From: Propionispira raffinosivorans DSM 20765
GTDB taxonomy: Bacteria > Bacillota > Negativicutes > Selenomonadales > Selenomonadaceae
Assembly (NCBI RefSeq): GCF_000381065.1
Contig: NZ_KB905848.1
Location: forward strand, 62,001-126,000
Direction of reading: 5' to 3'
Length of the DNA: 64,000 nucleotides
The position numbers and the translations under genes are program-made. Below, one piece after another: positions 8,965-17,970 of the stretch (positions are counted from its first letter, which is position 1; every line of letters starts with the position of its first letter). Under the pieces are notes generated by a model, which ran no database searches, was not told the DNA's origin, and was given only the letters and a program-made list of their open reading frames with translations.

Positions 8965-8999
8965 CCCGTTGCCAGAGATTTACTTTGCAACGGGTTTTT
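8965..8999 (+). terminator. intrinsic terminator after ppsA
   Basis: CCCGTTGC and GCAACGGG stem with a T5 tract directly after. Confidence 0.85.
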
Positions 9000-9072
9000 G
9001 AGAACTTTTCAGCAAAATATGTTATGATAAAAGTACTTACTGAAAATCCCCGTATGAAAGGAGTGGCTAAAC

Positions 9073-9723
9073 ATTTCATTAACAGAAAGGCAACGTGCAA
9101 TTGTTGAAATTGCTAAAAACGAAGGTCCTGTGACCGGAGAACAAATCGCCGAACGAACCCATGTCACCCGTGCTGCACTACGTGCGGATCTGGCAATTTT
9201 AGTTATGAGCGGCCTACTCGACTCACGTTCCAAAGTAGGTTATTTTTATACTGGAAAAAGTTTACTATCTTTTTTTACCGAAGAATTAAATACTATAAAA
9301 GTACATGAAATCCAATCTGTACCCGTTGTTCTTCCAACAACAGCAAATGCTTATGATGCTGTTGTTACTATGTTTTTAGAAGATGTCGGCAGTGTTTTTA
9401 TTGTCGAAGGACAAGGAATTTTAACTGGCGTTGTTTCACGTAAAGACTTATTGAAAGCCGCGCTTGGTCCTGGTGACGATTTAGCAAAAATACCGGTCAA
9501 AATGGTCATGACACCGCTGGCAAAATTGATCGTAACCACATCCGATGAATCGGTTGTTTCAGCCGCCCGAAAAATCATTGAAAATGAAGTGGATTCACTG
9601 CCTGTTGTCCAACTTTCACCAGAAGGCGGTCGAGCTTATAAAATCGTCGGACGTTTGACCAAAACAAATCTGACACGGGTCCTTGTTGATCTAGCGGAAG
9701 GAAAAAGGAGTGATTTATCATAG
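9073..9723 (+). CDS. CcpN-like HTH-CBS transcriptional repressor, apparent ATT start
   Basis: About 216 residues. An N-terminal DeoR-like helix-turn-helix (QRAIVEIAKNEGPVTGEQI, VTRAALRADLAIL) is followed by two CBS domains (~70-125 and ~140-200; TGVVSRKDLLKA, KIVGRLTKTNL). The architecture is that of CcpN, which represses gluconeogenic genes and senses adenylates. The frame is closed by TGA at 9055. Between it and the HTH no ATG, GTG or TTG fits: AAAGGAG (9057-9063) places an ATT codon at 9073 at the ideal 9 nt. The first GTG (9130) would delete half of the HTH. The stop overlaps the start region of the next gene. Confidence 0.85.
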   Translation: MSLTERQRAIVEIAKNEGPVTGEQIAERTHVTRAALRADLAILVMSGLLDSRSKVGYFYTGKSLLSFFTEELNTIKVHEIQSVPVVLPTTANAYDAVVTMFLEDVGSVFIVEGQGILTGVVSRKDLLKAALGPGDDLAKIPVKMVMTPLAKLIVTTSDESVVSAARKIIENEVDSLPVVQLSPEGGRAYKIVGRLTKTNLTRVLVDLAEGKRSDLS

Positions 9724-10547
9724 CTGCATTACCTATTATTTATGTCATATCCGATTCAATTGGTGAAACAGCTGACACGGTAGTTCGGGCAACCATTAGT
9801 CAATTTGGGTTAGGAAATTTTGATATTGTACGTGTTCCCTATATTGATTCCGTGGAGCAAATTGATAGTACACTGCAAGAAGTTTCCATACAAAAAGCCT
9901 TAACTTGCCATACCCTCGTTTCGCCAAATCTACGCGAGGCTTTCAATCAACTCGCTCAAAAATATAATGTCGAAACGATAGATATTTTAGGACCCATGCT
10001 GCAGGCAGTACAAAAACTTTCCGGACTTGAACCAAAAAATCAACCAGGATTAATGCATTCACTCAATCAAGAATATTTTAAACGAATTGAAGCAATTGAA
10101 TTTGCCGTAAAATATGATGACGGCAAAAGTCCTTTGGGTTTACGCAAGGCTGACATCGTATTAATCGGTGTATCACGAACTTCAAAAACACCACTCAGCA
10201 TGTACTTGGCACATAAACGGCTTAAAGTTGCCAACGTACCTTTGATTCCTGGCATCACACCACCTGAAGAATTATTTCGCGTGCCGCCGCATAAAATTGT
10301 CGGTTTAATTGTCGATCCAGGTAAACTCAATGAAATTCGTACTGAGCGCCTAAAGGCCATTGGTTTAATGTCTGATGCAAGCTATGCGAAAATAGCTTGC
10401 ATCTCCGAAGAAATCGAATATTCAAAATCTATCATGCATCAAATGCACTGTTTAGTAATTAACGTTTCAAATCGTGCGATTGAAGAAACAGCCCATATGA
10501 TCTTAGAGCATTATGCCAAATTTGCCGAAGAACGAAAACTAAACTAA
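9720..10547 (+). CDS. ppsR: PEP synthase/PPDK regulatory protein (bifunctional kinase/pyrophosphorylase, DUF299), non-canonical start
   Basis: About 275 residues, the normal PSRP length. The family N-terminus PIIYVISDSIGETADTVVRA is intact, as are the P-loop-like segment IVLIGVSRTSKTPLSMYLA and VDPGKLNEIRTERL. These enzymes phosphorylate (using ADP) and dephosphorylate the catalytic-domain Thr of PEP synthase or PPDK. Gene order ppsA / CcpN-like / this gene matches that role. An in-frame TGA at 9711 means translation must begin after it, yet no ATG, GTG or TTG is available before the conserved N-terminus. AAGGAG (9705-9710) points to ATA at 9720 (overlapping the previous TAG) or ATC at 9717. 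Confidence 0.9.
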   Translation: MAALPIIYVISDSIGETADTVVRATISQFGLGNFDIVRVPYIDSVEQIDSTLQEVSIQKALTCHTLVSPNLREAFNQLAQKYNVETIDILGPMLQAVQKLSGLEPKNQPGLMHSLNQEYFKRIEAIEFAVKYDDGKSPLGLRKADIVLIGVSRTSKTPLSMYLAHKRLKVANVPLIPGITPPEELFRVPPHKIVGLIVDPGKLNEIRTERLKAIGLMSDASYAKIACISEEIEYSKSIMHQMHCLVINVSNRAIEETAHMILEHYAKFAEERKLN

Positions 10548-10555
10548 TTGTACAT

Positions 10556-10604
10556 AAATAGCAAGGGGCAAACAGCATAAACCTGTTTGCCCCTTGCTAT
10601 TTAC
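10556..10604. terminator. bidirectional terminator
   Basis: A 20-bp perfect stem (AAATAGCAAGGGGCAAACAG and complement, 7-nt loop) lies between the convergent ppsR and MmcQ/YjbR genes. Confidence 0.9.
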
Positions 10605-10620
10605 TGAAAAATTTTTGATT

Positions 10621-10983
10621 TTAAAAATCCGTAACATATTCTGCTTTCACCTTACGGGAAAGTGATTTAAAAACCAAATTATAGGAATGATCGATCAAAG
10701 CTATAATCTCTTTTTCTGGAATGCTGCCATCCAGAATTAATGTATTCCAGCATCGCTTATTTAAATGGTACCCTGGCGTAATACTTGCATACTGTTGACG
10801 TAGTATCGATGAATAGTCTATATCACATTTCAATGAAAGAACATTTTGATTATTCCTCCGAGCCATAAGTGCAAACATTTTAGCACCAATCTTAAAAACA
10901 ATTACATCCGGTCCAAAAGGATAATCCTCCACAGCACCCAGTTTCGTCAAGCAATATGCATAAAAAACTTTAGATGATTGCAT
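10621..10983 (-). CDS. MmcQ/YjbR family protein
   Basis: 120 residues from the ATG at 10983 (AGGTGAG upstream; the ATG at 11004 has no ribosome site). The sequence fits the MmcQ/YjbR fold: GAVEDYPFGPDVIVFKIGAKMFAL, then LSLKCDID, the PGYHLNKRCWNTLILDG core and a C-terminal helix. Proteins of this CyaY-like fold are thought to bind DNA or metal but have no firm biochemical role. It lies 40 nt downstream of dtd in the same direction. Confidence 0.8.
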   Translation of the reverse strand: MQSSKVFYAYCLTKLGAVEDYPFGPDVIVFKIGAKMFALMARRNNQNVLSLKCDIDYSSILRQQYASITPGYHLNKRCWNTLILDGSIPEKEIIALIDHSYNLVFKSLSRKVKAEYVTDF

Positions 10984-11025
10984 ATTCTCACCTTTCTCAA
11001 ACATACTTTAACAGTAGTCTAAAAT

Positions 11026-11469
11026 TTACAAATGATCCGTATCAAACAAAAGTGTAACAGGACCATCATTTATTGACGATACTTTCATATCTGCACCAAA
11101 TTCACCATGTTCAACATGAAAACCTTTGCTTTGACATTCTTTTATAAATTGTTCATATAACGGAATGGCAATACTCGGTTTAGCAGCCGCAGAAAATCCA
11201 GGTCTTCTACTCTTTAAATCAGCAAAAAGCGTAAACTGCGAAACAATCAAAAGTTCGCCGCCCACAGTTTCAAGATTCAAATTCATTTTACCATTTTCAT
11301 CTTCAAAAACCCTTGTGCCACAAATTTTATCTGCCAGCTTAATGGCCTCTTTTTCTGTATCTTCTGGCGCAATCCCCAATAAAATTAAAAAACCTTGCTT
11401 AATTTGTCCATTAACAATTCCATCAATAACAACAGCTGCTTCTTGGACTCTTGTAACTACTGCACGCAC
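11026..11469 (-). CDS. dtd: D-aminoacyl-tRNA deacylase
   Basis: 147 residues from a GTG at 11469, which makes the N-terminus VRAVVTRVQEA, the family start. AAAGGGG lies 8 nt before that GTG. An upstream TTG/ATG extension would add residues not seen in the family. Active-site motifs are present: the LLIVSQFTLFAD segment (SQxT) and the C-terminal MKVSSINDGPVTLLFDT (NxGPVT, here with Asp-Gly-Pro). It removes D-amino acids and glycine mischarged on tRNA. The Asn of NxGP appears as N-D-G-P, as in many homologues. Confidence 0.92.
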   Translation of the reverse strand: MRAVVTRVQEAAVVIDGIVNGQIKQGFLILLGIAPEDTEKEAIKLADKICGTRVFEDENGKMNLNLETVGGELLIVSQFTLFADLKSRRPGFSAAAKPSIAIPLYEQFIKECQSKGFHVEHGEFGADMKVSSINDGPVTLLFDTDHL

Positions 11470-11628
11470 GCTTATTTCCCCTTTATTGCATATTTCCATT
11501 GCCATTCTTGAAGCTATTTACTCTTGACAATTCTCTGTATAGTATAACAGATTTTATATTTGTACATGAAGTACTTTAATATATTTTTTACACTTAACCT
11601 TTTACATAATCCCTAAAAAGAAATAATA

Positions 11629-11692
11629 AAAAAATAGCCGCCGTTGATTTATACTTGTAAAACGAATATATATCAACAGCGGCTGTTTTTAT
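11629..11692 (-). terminator. terminator of the chemoreceptor gene
   Basis: On the minus strand AACAGCCGCTGTTGAT pairs with ATCAACGGCGGCTATT (minor mismatches), followed by a T-tract, about 75 nt past the chemoreceptor stop. Confidence 0.75.
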
Positions 11693-11767
11693 ATTTTTAA
11701 AAAGAATAAATTTTATTCCTTAGTATATTATTACCTATTTAATAAAATACAGCTTTCTTTTTATAAA

Positions 11768-13732
11768 CTAGAGTTTAAACCGTTTAACTGCATCTTGTAA
11801 TCCTTCAGCCATTTTCACTAAAGACTGACTAGCATTCGAAATCTCCTGCATAGATGCCGACTGTTCTTCTGTTGTAGCAGATACAGTTTGTGTATGTCCG
11901 GCAGCAGCTTTGCTAATACGGTCAATATCGCATACGGAGTTTACAATCGTTTCGCTCTCATTGGCCATTTCCTGCATAGCAGATGAAATCCCCTTAACTT
12001 GACTAGAAACACGCTCTACAAGCCCCACAATTTCAGTAAACGCTTTTCCTGCGGTATCTACTACTTCACTGCCTATCTTGACTTCCCGCGTGCCATTATT
12101 CATGGCCTCCACCGCTTTTTCAGTCTCATTTTGCACTTCAATAATCAATTCTGCTATTTGCTTGGCCGCTTCTTGAGATTGTTCCGCTAATTTGCGTACT
12201 TCTTCAGCCACTACAGCAAACCCTCGGCCTTGTTCTCCAGCACGCGCAGCCTCAATTGCCGCGTTCAGCGCCAACAAATTTGTCTGTCCAGCAATACCAG
12301 ATATGGTTTCCACAATCTGACCAATCATTTGCGAACGCTCACCGAGCTTACTAACAGCTCGGGCTGAAGCTTCCACCGTTTCTTCGATCGTATTCATCTG
12401 TGTCATAACTGCTTCTACCGATTTCCCACCGCCGCTTGCCGACGTCGCGGCCTGCTCAGAAATAGTGGTCATCGTCGTAGCATTGGCAGACACTTCCTCT
12501 ATTCCTGCAGACATTCGTTCTACAACAGAGGATGCCGTTTCGATTGTGCTTACTTGTTTATCAGCACCGTGTGCTAATTCACTAATCGTATCAGCTAATA
12601 AACCAATTGCCTGTGTTGACTGCTCTGTTGTAGCTGTAAGTTCTTCCGATGCGGCTGACACTTGATCGGACGAACTCATTATTCCTTGAATAATATGTCG
12701 CAAATCTTGACGCATCCGCTCCAGCGATACAGCAAGTTGATTAACTTCTTCCACGCCAGTCACTTGAATTTTTTGATTTAAATCACCTTCAGCGATTTTA
12801 ACAGCCCCATTAACAAGCTCATTCAGTGGACGTGCTATACCTTTGGCTGTAAATATAGCTGCTGCGACCGCAATTAGCAAGACTAAAAATACTAAAATTG
12901 CCATAACCATTACACTGTGATAAATCACACTATTAATTTCACTTTTAGGCAGATAGGAAATTACGCCCCAATTGTAATTGTTGATGGGAGCATAGGCAAT
13001 TAATGAGGAAATACCTGTCGAAGACATTCCTTCTTGAACTCCGGATTTTCCATTTATTACTGCTTGTGCATACGCTTCGGTCGCAATGCTTTCCTGCTTT
13101 TTCACCTTTTCCTCATCACGATGTGCCAAAAGCACTCCTTTTTGGTCAACAACATCTATATACCCTGTTTTACCAATTACAATTTTTTGAGCAAGTTCTC
13201 CAATTGATTTCAAGCTAACATCGCCTGCCAATACACCGACAATATTCCCATTCACATCCTTAATAGGGGTAGAAATCGTAATCGTTGGTGCATTTGTTAA
13301 TTGAGAAATATATGAATTTGTTATATAGGTCTGCCCTTGAATCGCATTTGTAAAGTAATCCTTATCGGCTTTATTGTTCAATGAGCTATTCGTAGTTTTC
13401 GCAATTTGCATACCACTTTGATTCATCACATACATAGTTTCAAATTCCGGACTCTTTTTTTGAGCCACAACAATCATTTCACGAAACTTAGCCGCATCCA
13501 TTGAATAAGCTGTCGGCGATAATGCCAACGTTTCTATTAAAGTTTTATCACTACTAACAAACTGTTCAATTTCCTTAGCAATTTGACCCGTAATATTTTC
13601 ATTACTGCTAAATATGTTTTGCGTGGTAGCAGCAGCATTCATATATGTACTTACACTACCCACTACCAATGCAGCAAAAAAAGAAAAGACTGCTATTAAA
13701 ATTGTCAAACGAATTTGCAACGTGTTTTTCAT
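11768..13732 (-). CDS. methyl-accepting chemotaxis protein with dCache-type sensor
   Basis: 654 residues. TM1 is near 8-30; an extracellular double-Cache-like sensor is ~35-275 ([36 protein letters not shown]); TM2 is ~280-302; HAMP is ~303-355; the cytoplasmic signalling domain is ~370-650. The hairpin tip [20 protein letters not shown] is intact. Cache sensors bind small organic ligands such as amino acids or carboxylates and signal to CheA. It is a stand-alone gene with its own terminator. No CheW-binding pentapeptide-type methyltransferase tail is obvious. Confidence 0.93.
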   Translation of the reverse strand: MKNTLQIRLTILIAVFSFFAALVVGSVSTYMNAAATTQNIFSSNENITGQIAKEIEQFVSSDKTLIETLALSPTAYSMDAAKFREMIVVAQKKSPEFETMYVMNQSGMQIAKTTNSSLNNKADKDYFTNAIQGQTYITNSYISQLTNAPTITISTPIKDVNGNIVGVLAGDVSLKSIGELAQKIVIGKTGYIDVVDQKGVLLAHRDEEKVKKQESIATEAYAQAVINGKSGVQEGMSSTGISSLIAYAPINNYNWGVISYLPKSEINSVIYHSVMVMAILVFLVLLIAVAAAIFTAKGIARPLNELVNGAVKIAEGDLNQKIQVTGVEEVNQLAVSLERMRQDLRHIIQGIMSSSDQVSAASEELTATTEQSTQAIGLLADTISELAHGADKQVSTIETASSVVERMSAGIEEVSANATTMTTISEQAATSASGGGKSVEAVMTQMNTIEETVEASARAVSKLGERSQMIGQIVETISGIAGQTNLLALNAAIEAARAGEQGRGFAVVAEEVRKLAEQSQEAAKQIAELIIEVQNETEKAVEAMNNGTREVKIGSEVVDTAGKAFTEIVGLVERVSSQVKGISSAMQEMANESETIVNSVCDIDRISKAAAGHTQTVSATTEEQSASMQEISNASQSLVKMAEGLQDAVKRFKL

Positions 13733-13836
13733 ACTGAAGCCTCTCTCTCATAAAATAAAGCATCCTATATGTTTTTAATTTTCAACAAAAACTTGTCATC
13801 TCTTATCCATACTACTATTTTGTAAAAATTTTCCTT

Positions 13837-15003
13837 TTATAGCATATTTACAGATTTCTCTATTTGATTAAGTGCTTTAACTAATCTTGCGCGCGGGCAG
13901 GCAATATTCATTCTCATAAACCCAGCACCACCATCGCCAAATGTAGAACCTTCATTCATGGCTACCTTAGCTTCTTCAATAAAGAATTTCTGCAGCTTCG
14001 CTGGCTCCATATTCAGGTCTTTGCAATTCAGCCAAATTAAATATGTAGCTTGCGGGTGACCAATTTTTATTTTCGGTATTTTTTCTGCAAGAAACTTTTG
14101 AAGATATTCAAGATTACCTTCCAGATATTCAAGTAATTGATCAGCATAATAGTCACATTCATTATAGCTGATTTCGATTGGCAGCGTACCGAAGATTGTC
14201 CTGCCATATGCTTTGAGATTTTCAAGTGGTGCATAAAATAAATCATGATTACGACGATTTGGTATTACAGCTGCGCCTGTTCTTACACCCGCTATATTAA
14301 AAGTTTTACTGGGATTGACACAAACCACACAGTTATCAGCAGCTTCTTGTGAAAGACTCCCAAAAGGAATATGTTTACTTCCTTTATAAATTATATCTGA
14401 ATGTATCTCATCGGAAACAACGAATACATTATGTTTCAAACAAAGTTCAGAAATTTTATTCAATTCCTCTCTGGTAAAACATTTTCCTGTCGGATTATGC
14501 GGACTGCACAAAAGAAACATAGTCGTTCGTTTTTGACTGAGCAGCGATTCCAGATTTTCAAAATCAATTTCATAACTACCATCTTCCTGTAAAATAAGGT
14601 TATTACCAAGAATATGTCTACCATTGTTCGGAATAATAGCATGGAACGGATGATACGCTGGCATCTGAATAACAATATTGTCGCCTGGATTTGTAAAAGC
14701 ATAAATTGCATATACAATAGCAGGAATAACGGCAGGCGTATATTCTACCCACTCCGCTTCGATCTTCCAGCCAAATCTTTTTTTCTGCCAATTAACGATG
14801 GCTTCTTCAAAATTTTTATCATTGACAGGATATCCATAAATACCATGCTCCGCTCTTTTTACCATAGCATCAATAACCGGCTGTGGACACTTAAAATCAG
14901 TATCTGCAATCCACATAGGAATTACATCATCTGCATAAGTATCCCATTTTTTACATTCAGTACCTTTACGGTTAATCAATTCATCAAAATTATGCTTTAT
15001 CAT
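13837..15003 (-). CDS. patB: PatB/MalY-type PLP C-S lyase (cystathionine beta-lyase)
   Basis: 388 residues, class-II aminotransferase fold. The MalY/PatB start is typical: FDELINRKGTECKKWD, then PMWIADTDFKCP. The PLP-lysine segment is VNPSKTFNIAGVRTGAAVI, and the HNPTGKCFTREEL and DEIHSDIIYKG motifs are conserved. Family members cleave C-S bonds of cystathionine, cystine or related thioethers, giving sulfide or a thiol plus ammonia and an oxoacid. It is the last gene of the gntR-dcuC-DUF1847 operon. Substrate is not determinable here, but the enzyme is another potential sulfur-releasing activity in this window. Confidence 0.88.
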   Translation of the reverse strand: MIKHNFDELINRKGTECKKWDTYADDVIPMWIADTDFKCPQPVIDAMVKRAEHGIYGYPVNDKNFEEAIVNWQKKRFGWKIEAEWVEYTPAVIPAIVYAIYAFTNPGDNIVIQMPAYHPFHAIIPNNGRHILGNNLILQEDGSYEIDFENLESLLSQKRTTMFLLCSPHNPTGKCFTREELNKISELCLKHNVFVVSDEIHSDIIYKGSKHIPFGSLSQEAADNCVVCVNPSKTFNIAGVRTGAAVIPNRRNHDLFYAPLENLKAYGRTIFGTLPIEISYNECDYYADQLLEYLEGNLEYLQKFLAEKIPKIKIGHPQATYLIWLNCKDLNMEPAKLQKFFIEEAKVAMNEGSTFGDGGAGFMRMNIACPRARLVKALNQIEKSVNML

Positions 15004-15036
15004 ATATCTTCTCTCCTGTCTTTATTTAGTGATTTA

Positions 15037-15630
15037 CTATACTTCATCATCTAATGGAATGCCAAGTTTTTTCCGCCAGTAACGAGAGTACACAGCCCCA
15101 AGCGGATTATGCGCGAGTACGCGATCTTTCGCGACAAGACAAGATACAGGAACAGTTGCCGCTCCTGTAAAAAGTGCATCATGTCCAACACAAAGACCTA
15201 CTGTAATAAAAAATTCTACCTCTTTATTTTTGAGCAGTTCGGCTTGCATTAATGGATTACACATCGTTTCACGGGCACCTTTTTTAATTTGCTCTAAATT
15301 TAAATTTTCTTTGGCAACACCACAAACTTTACAACAAACAGAATATACTTCAAATGTTTTAGCAAGATATTCTTCTATCAGTTTGGCTTCCTTATTAAGT
15401 CCTATGCAAAAAGCTATGCCTATTTTCTTATAGTCCATTAATTTACAGAACTCTTTCGTTTCTTCTAACCGAGTTAGATTATTATAAAAGCGCCCCTCCG
15501 TACAGGCAGCTGCCTTCATAATATCCAACTGCTGACCAGTATAAGCATCTTTTACATCATCAACCGTAATTTTAGTACAATTTTGTCCTTCCAAATAGCA
15601 TTTTTTTTGAATACATTTTGCACATTTCAA
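15037..15630 (-). CDS. DUF1847 metal-binding protein
   Basis: 197 residues, cysteine-rich. An N-terminal CAKCIQKKCYLEGQNC cluster is followed by SVCCKVCGV, the ETMCNPLMQAELLN-type segment (here AELLKNKEVEFF), LCVGHDALF and the conserved tail LAHNPLGAVYSRYWRKKLG. These match DUF1847, a family common in anaerobic Firmicutes and usually annotated metal-binding. Function is unknown. It sits between dcuC (14 nt) and the C-S lyase gene (33 nt), so it is probably co-transcribed. Confidence 0.87.
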   Translation of the reverse strand: MKCAKCIQKKCYLEGQNCTKITVDDVKDAYTGQQLDIMKAAACTEGRFYNNLTRLEETKEFCKLMDYKKIGIAFCIGLNKEAKLIEEYLAKTFEVYSVCCKVCGVAKENLNLEQIKKGARETMCNPLMQAELLKNKEVEFFITVGLCVGHDALFTGAATVPVSCLVAKDRVLAHNPLGAVYSRYWRKKLGIPLDDEV

Positions 15631-15644
15631 TTAAAACATCTCCT

Positions 15645-17003
15645 CTATAAATTAATAAATATAAACACCACATTTATAAGTGCGGCTACTGCCATAGGAA
15701 TTGCTGTTCGTTTAACAACTTGTACAGGTGATACGTCGGCGACTCCGGCAATGGCAACAATTGCCGCTGTGATTGGTGATACAACACGGCCAAAGCTTGT
15801 CATAATCTGCATTGGCAATACCAACGTAATAACATCAATGTGCATTACAGCGGCAATCTTAGGAGCAAGAGCCGCAAATGAGAAAAATGCTGCATTTCCT
15901 GATCCCATTAAAAAAGCACAACCAGCAATAACTATACAAAATAAAATAATTAAACTATGTATACCAAAACCTAAGTTTTGCACGCTCGATGTCAGTATGT
16001 CAACAGCACCAATTTTAGTTAACCCAGCAGCAAATACTTCGCCAGCAACAATCAAGCTGACTACAGTAGCAAAACTTTTTCCCATCCCATCGTATAAGTA
16101 CTGCAAACTTTTCAAAACAGATCGGAAATCTTTGCTTCTTACATACTCAAAAACCATACTAATAAACGTACTTAAAAACATTGCAGTAACAACATCCATT
16201 TTAATCTTACTATAAAAGATCGGACTAAAACCCAAGATAAGAATCATCGGAATAATTGGTAGAACAGCATAAACAAGTGGTGGGCAGTTTTCATCTTGTT
16301 CCGTAATCTCAGTTAGATATTCATGTCCACAAAACCCTTCTTTTTTATCCCACCATTTTTGCACAAAAAAATGTGTAATACCAATAATTAAGGTTGTTAT
16401 AAAAAAAATGGGAAGTTGATGATTTACAAAATATACAGATGGCTCTAACCCGCAGATATTTGCTGCCAGTATTGCATTACCCGAACCCGGGCCCACATCC
16501 ATATATTGTGCACAGCCAATTACGCCCAATGCAGAAAGTTTACTGACACCAGATCGTATTAATATCGGGTACAGCATCACCATAAGCAGCAAACCAAGTC
16601 CTGCATGACTTGGTATAAACACAACCAAAAACTGACTGATAAAAAAACTGAATACCAATAAGATATATGGTGATTTGATATGTTTTATAGGCAATGCAAC
16701 CAAAGTAAACAGAGACTTACTTGCACCAATATGTTCCATATACTTGGCAAAACCTGCAATAGACATAATCGTGAGCCCCAAACCAGCCACTCGCGAACTA
16801 AGCAAAACACTTATCGTATTAAAAATATCAAAAAAATCAGAACCACAAGACTGCTTTCCTTCCATAATCGGCGTATGCCCTAATAAACAGGCTGCAAAAA
16901 GAAGAACCATACCTGCTGTTAAGAGTACTGCTTGAGGATAAAACTTTTTAATAATCATATAAACGACCCAGGCAACAACTACTATTGCGATACTTATAGC
17001 CAT
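15645..17003 (-). CDS. DcuC-family C4-dicarboxylate transporter
   Basis: 452 residues with about 11-12 membrane segments, including VFIPSHAGLGLLLMVMLYP and GSGNAAFFSFAALAP, which are typical of the DcuC family of anaerobic C4-dicarboxylate carriers. The first gene after gntR (11-nt gap). Members exchange succinate, fumarate, malate or aspartate, and some relatives carry other small acids. Pairing with a PLP lyase suggests uptake of an amino-acid or dicarboxylate substrate; this is inference. Confidence 0.85.
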   Translation of the reverse strand: MAISIAIVVVAWVVYMIIKKFYPQAVLLTAGMVLLFAACLLGHTPIMEGKQSCGSDFFDIFNTISVLLSSRVAGLGLTIMSIAGFAKYMEHIGASKSLFTLVALPIKHIKSPYILLVFSFFISQFLVVFIPSHAGLGLLLMVMLYPILIRSGVSKLSALGVIGCAQYMDVGPGSGNAILAANICGLEPSVYFVNHQLPIFFITTLIIGITHFFVQKWWDKKEGFCGHEYLTEITEQDENCPPLVYAVLPIIPMILILGFSPIFYSKIKMDVVTAMFLSTFISMVFEYVRSKDFRSVLKSLQYLYDGMGKSFATVVSLIVAGEVFAAGLTKIGAVDILTSSVQNLGFGIHSLIILFCIVIAGCAFLMGSGNAAFFSFAALAPKIAAVMHIDVITLVLPMQIMTSFGRVVSPITAAIVAIAGVADVSPVQVVKRTAIPMAVAALINVVFIFINL

Positions 17004-17014
17004 ATTAACACCAT

Positions 17015-17743
17015 CTACTTTCCATGATTATTGCTATTTTTTTCATTGTCAATCACTAGACTTGCCTTATATAAATGCTCAGCCATTAACTTTCCTGCTT
17101 CTTCTGCCTGCTGCTCTCGAATTTTATTTAATAACTGTTTATGAAAATCCAAAGCGACTTCACTATGGCCTTTCACTGACAATGATTTTTGACGAGACAG
17201 CTTTAATAGACCCGAAAGATTATCATGAATACGATATAATACCCGATTATGTGAAGCTTTTATAATGGCTACATGAAATCTATAAGAAGATGTACTGGCA
17301 TCACGATTCAATAACAAATCGCGTTCCATATCTAATACAGCCTCCAACATTTCTTCAAGTTCCTCTTCCGTTCTACGCAAAGCAGCTAACTGCGTCGCCT
17401 TCACTTCTATAGCGGTCCTCGCCTCAAAAAGATCTGGTAATAAATCACTGTCATCCTGCACAGCAAATTCAACATTTTCCAATAAATTTTTTGCTTGTAT
17501 ATTTTGAATATATACTCCATCACCACGAATACTTTGTACAATCCCCAAAAACTCTAGTGTCTTTAAGGCTTCACGTATTGGAACACGACTAACTCCATAC
17601 AGTTCTGCTAAATCGCGCTCCGAAGGCAATTTGTCGCCTACCTTTAGTTTTCCATTTAATACAAGATTGCGAATATTATCTATAACTTGATGATATAAGC
17701 TGCCATCACCCTTCATATTCACTTTATTCAAAGGTTGGTACAT
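17015..17743 (-). CDS. FadR-type GntR regulator
   Basis: 242 residues from the ATG at 17743 (AAGGAG upstream). The winged-helix domain is ~15-80 (LKVGDKLPSERDLAELYGVSRVPIREALKTLEFLG), followed by an all-helical FCD ligand domain (RFHVAIIKASHN, conserved His). It is the first gene of the dcuC operon and probably controls it. A 22-bp perfect palindrome with TGGTATACCA halves lies 25 nt upstream, a plausible autoregulatory operator. The ligand is likely a carboxylic acid linked to the transporter. Confidence 0.9.
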   Translation of the reverse strand: MYQPLNKVNMKGDGSLYHQVIDNIRNLVLNGKLKVGDKLPSERDLAELYGVSRVPIREALKTLEFLGIVQSIRGDGVYIQNIQAKNLLENVEFAVQDDSDLLPDLFEARTAIEVKATQLAALRRTEEELEEMLEAVLDMERDLLLNRDASTSSYRFHVAIIKASHNRVLYRIHDNLSGLLKLSRQKSLSVKGHSEVALDFHKQLLNKIREQQAEEAGKLMAEHLYKASLVIDNEKNSNNHGK

Positions 17744-17767
17744 AGTTTTACTCCTTTCTTTTGCCTT

Positions 17768-17789
17768 ATTGGTATACCGGTATACCAAT
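17768..17789. promoter_or_regulatory. GntR-type palindromic operator
   Basis: A perfect 22-bp palindrome: ATTGGTATACC followed by its complement GGTATACCAAT. It lies between a leader hairpin and the gntR start. Confidence 0.7.
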
Positions 17790-17806
17790 AAGGGTGAAAT
17801 ACAAAA

Positions 17807-17852
17807 AGATGACCTAGGAACTAAATTAAAAGAATTCAGTTTCAGGTCACCT
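17807..17852 (-). terminator. terminator/attenuator before gntR
   Basis: Minus-strand AGGTGACCT...AACTGAATT / AATTTAGTT...AGGTCATCT hairpin followed by T5. It lies downstream of the hydrolase gene, and also downstream of a good promoter (17885-17913), so it may either end the hydrolase transcript or attenuate the gntR operon. Confidence 0.65.
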
Positions 17853-17884
17853 TTGCCCGCTGTTTGAATTATCAAACTTATTAC

Positions 17885-17913
17885 ATGTTAACAGTTTTTA
17901 TTTTATATGTCAA
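17885..17913 (-). promoter_or_regulatory. sigma-70-type promoter
   Basis: Minus-strand TTGACA, 17-nt spacer, TAACAT. It precedes the leader hairpin and the GntR operator. Confidence 0.55.
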
Positions 17914-17970
17914 GTTTTTACAATAATAAAATACCTTTGATTTTCGATAAACTTCTTTGTTCCATTCCCC

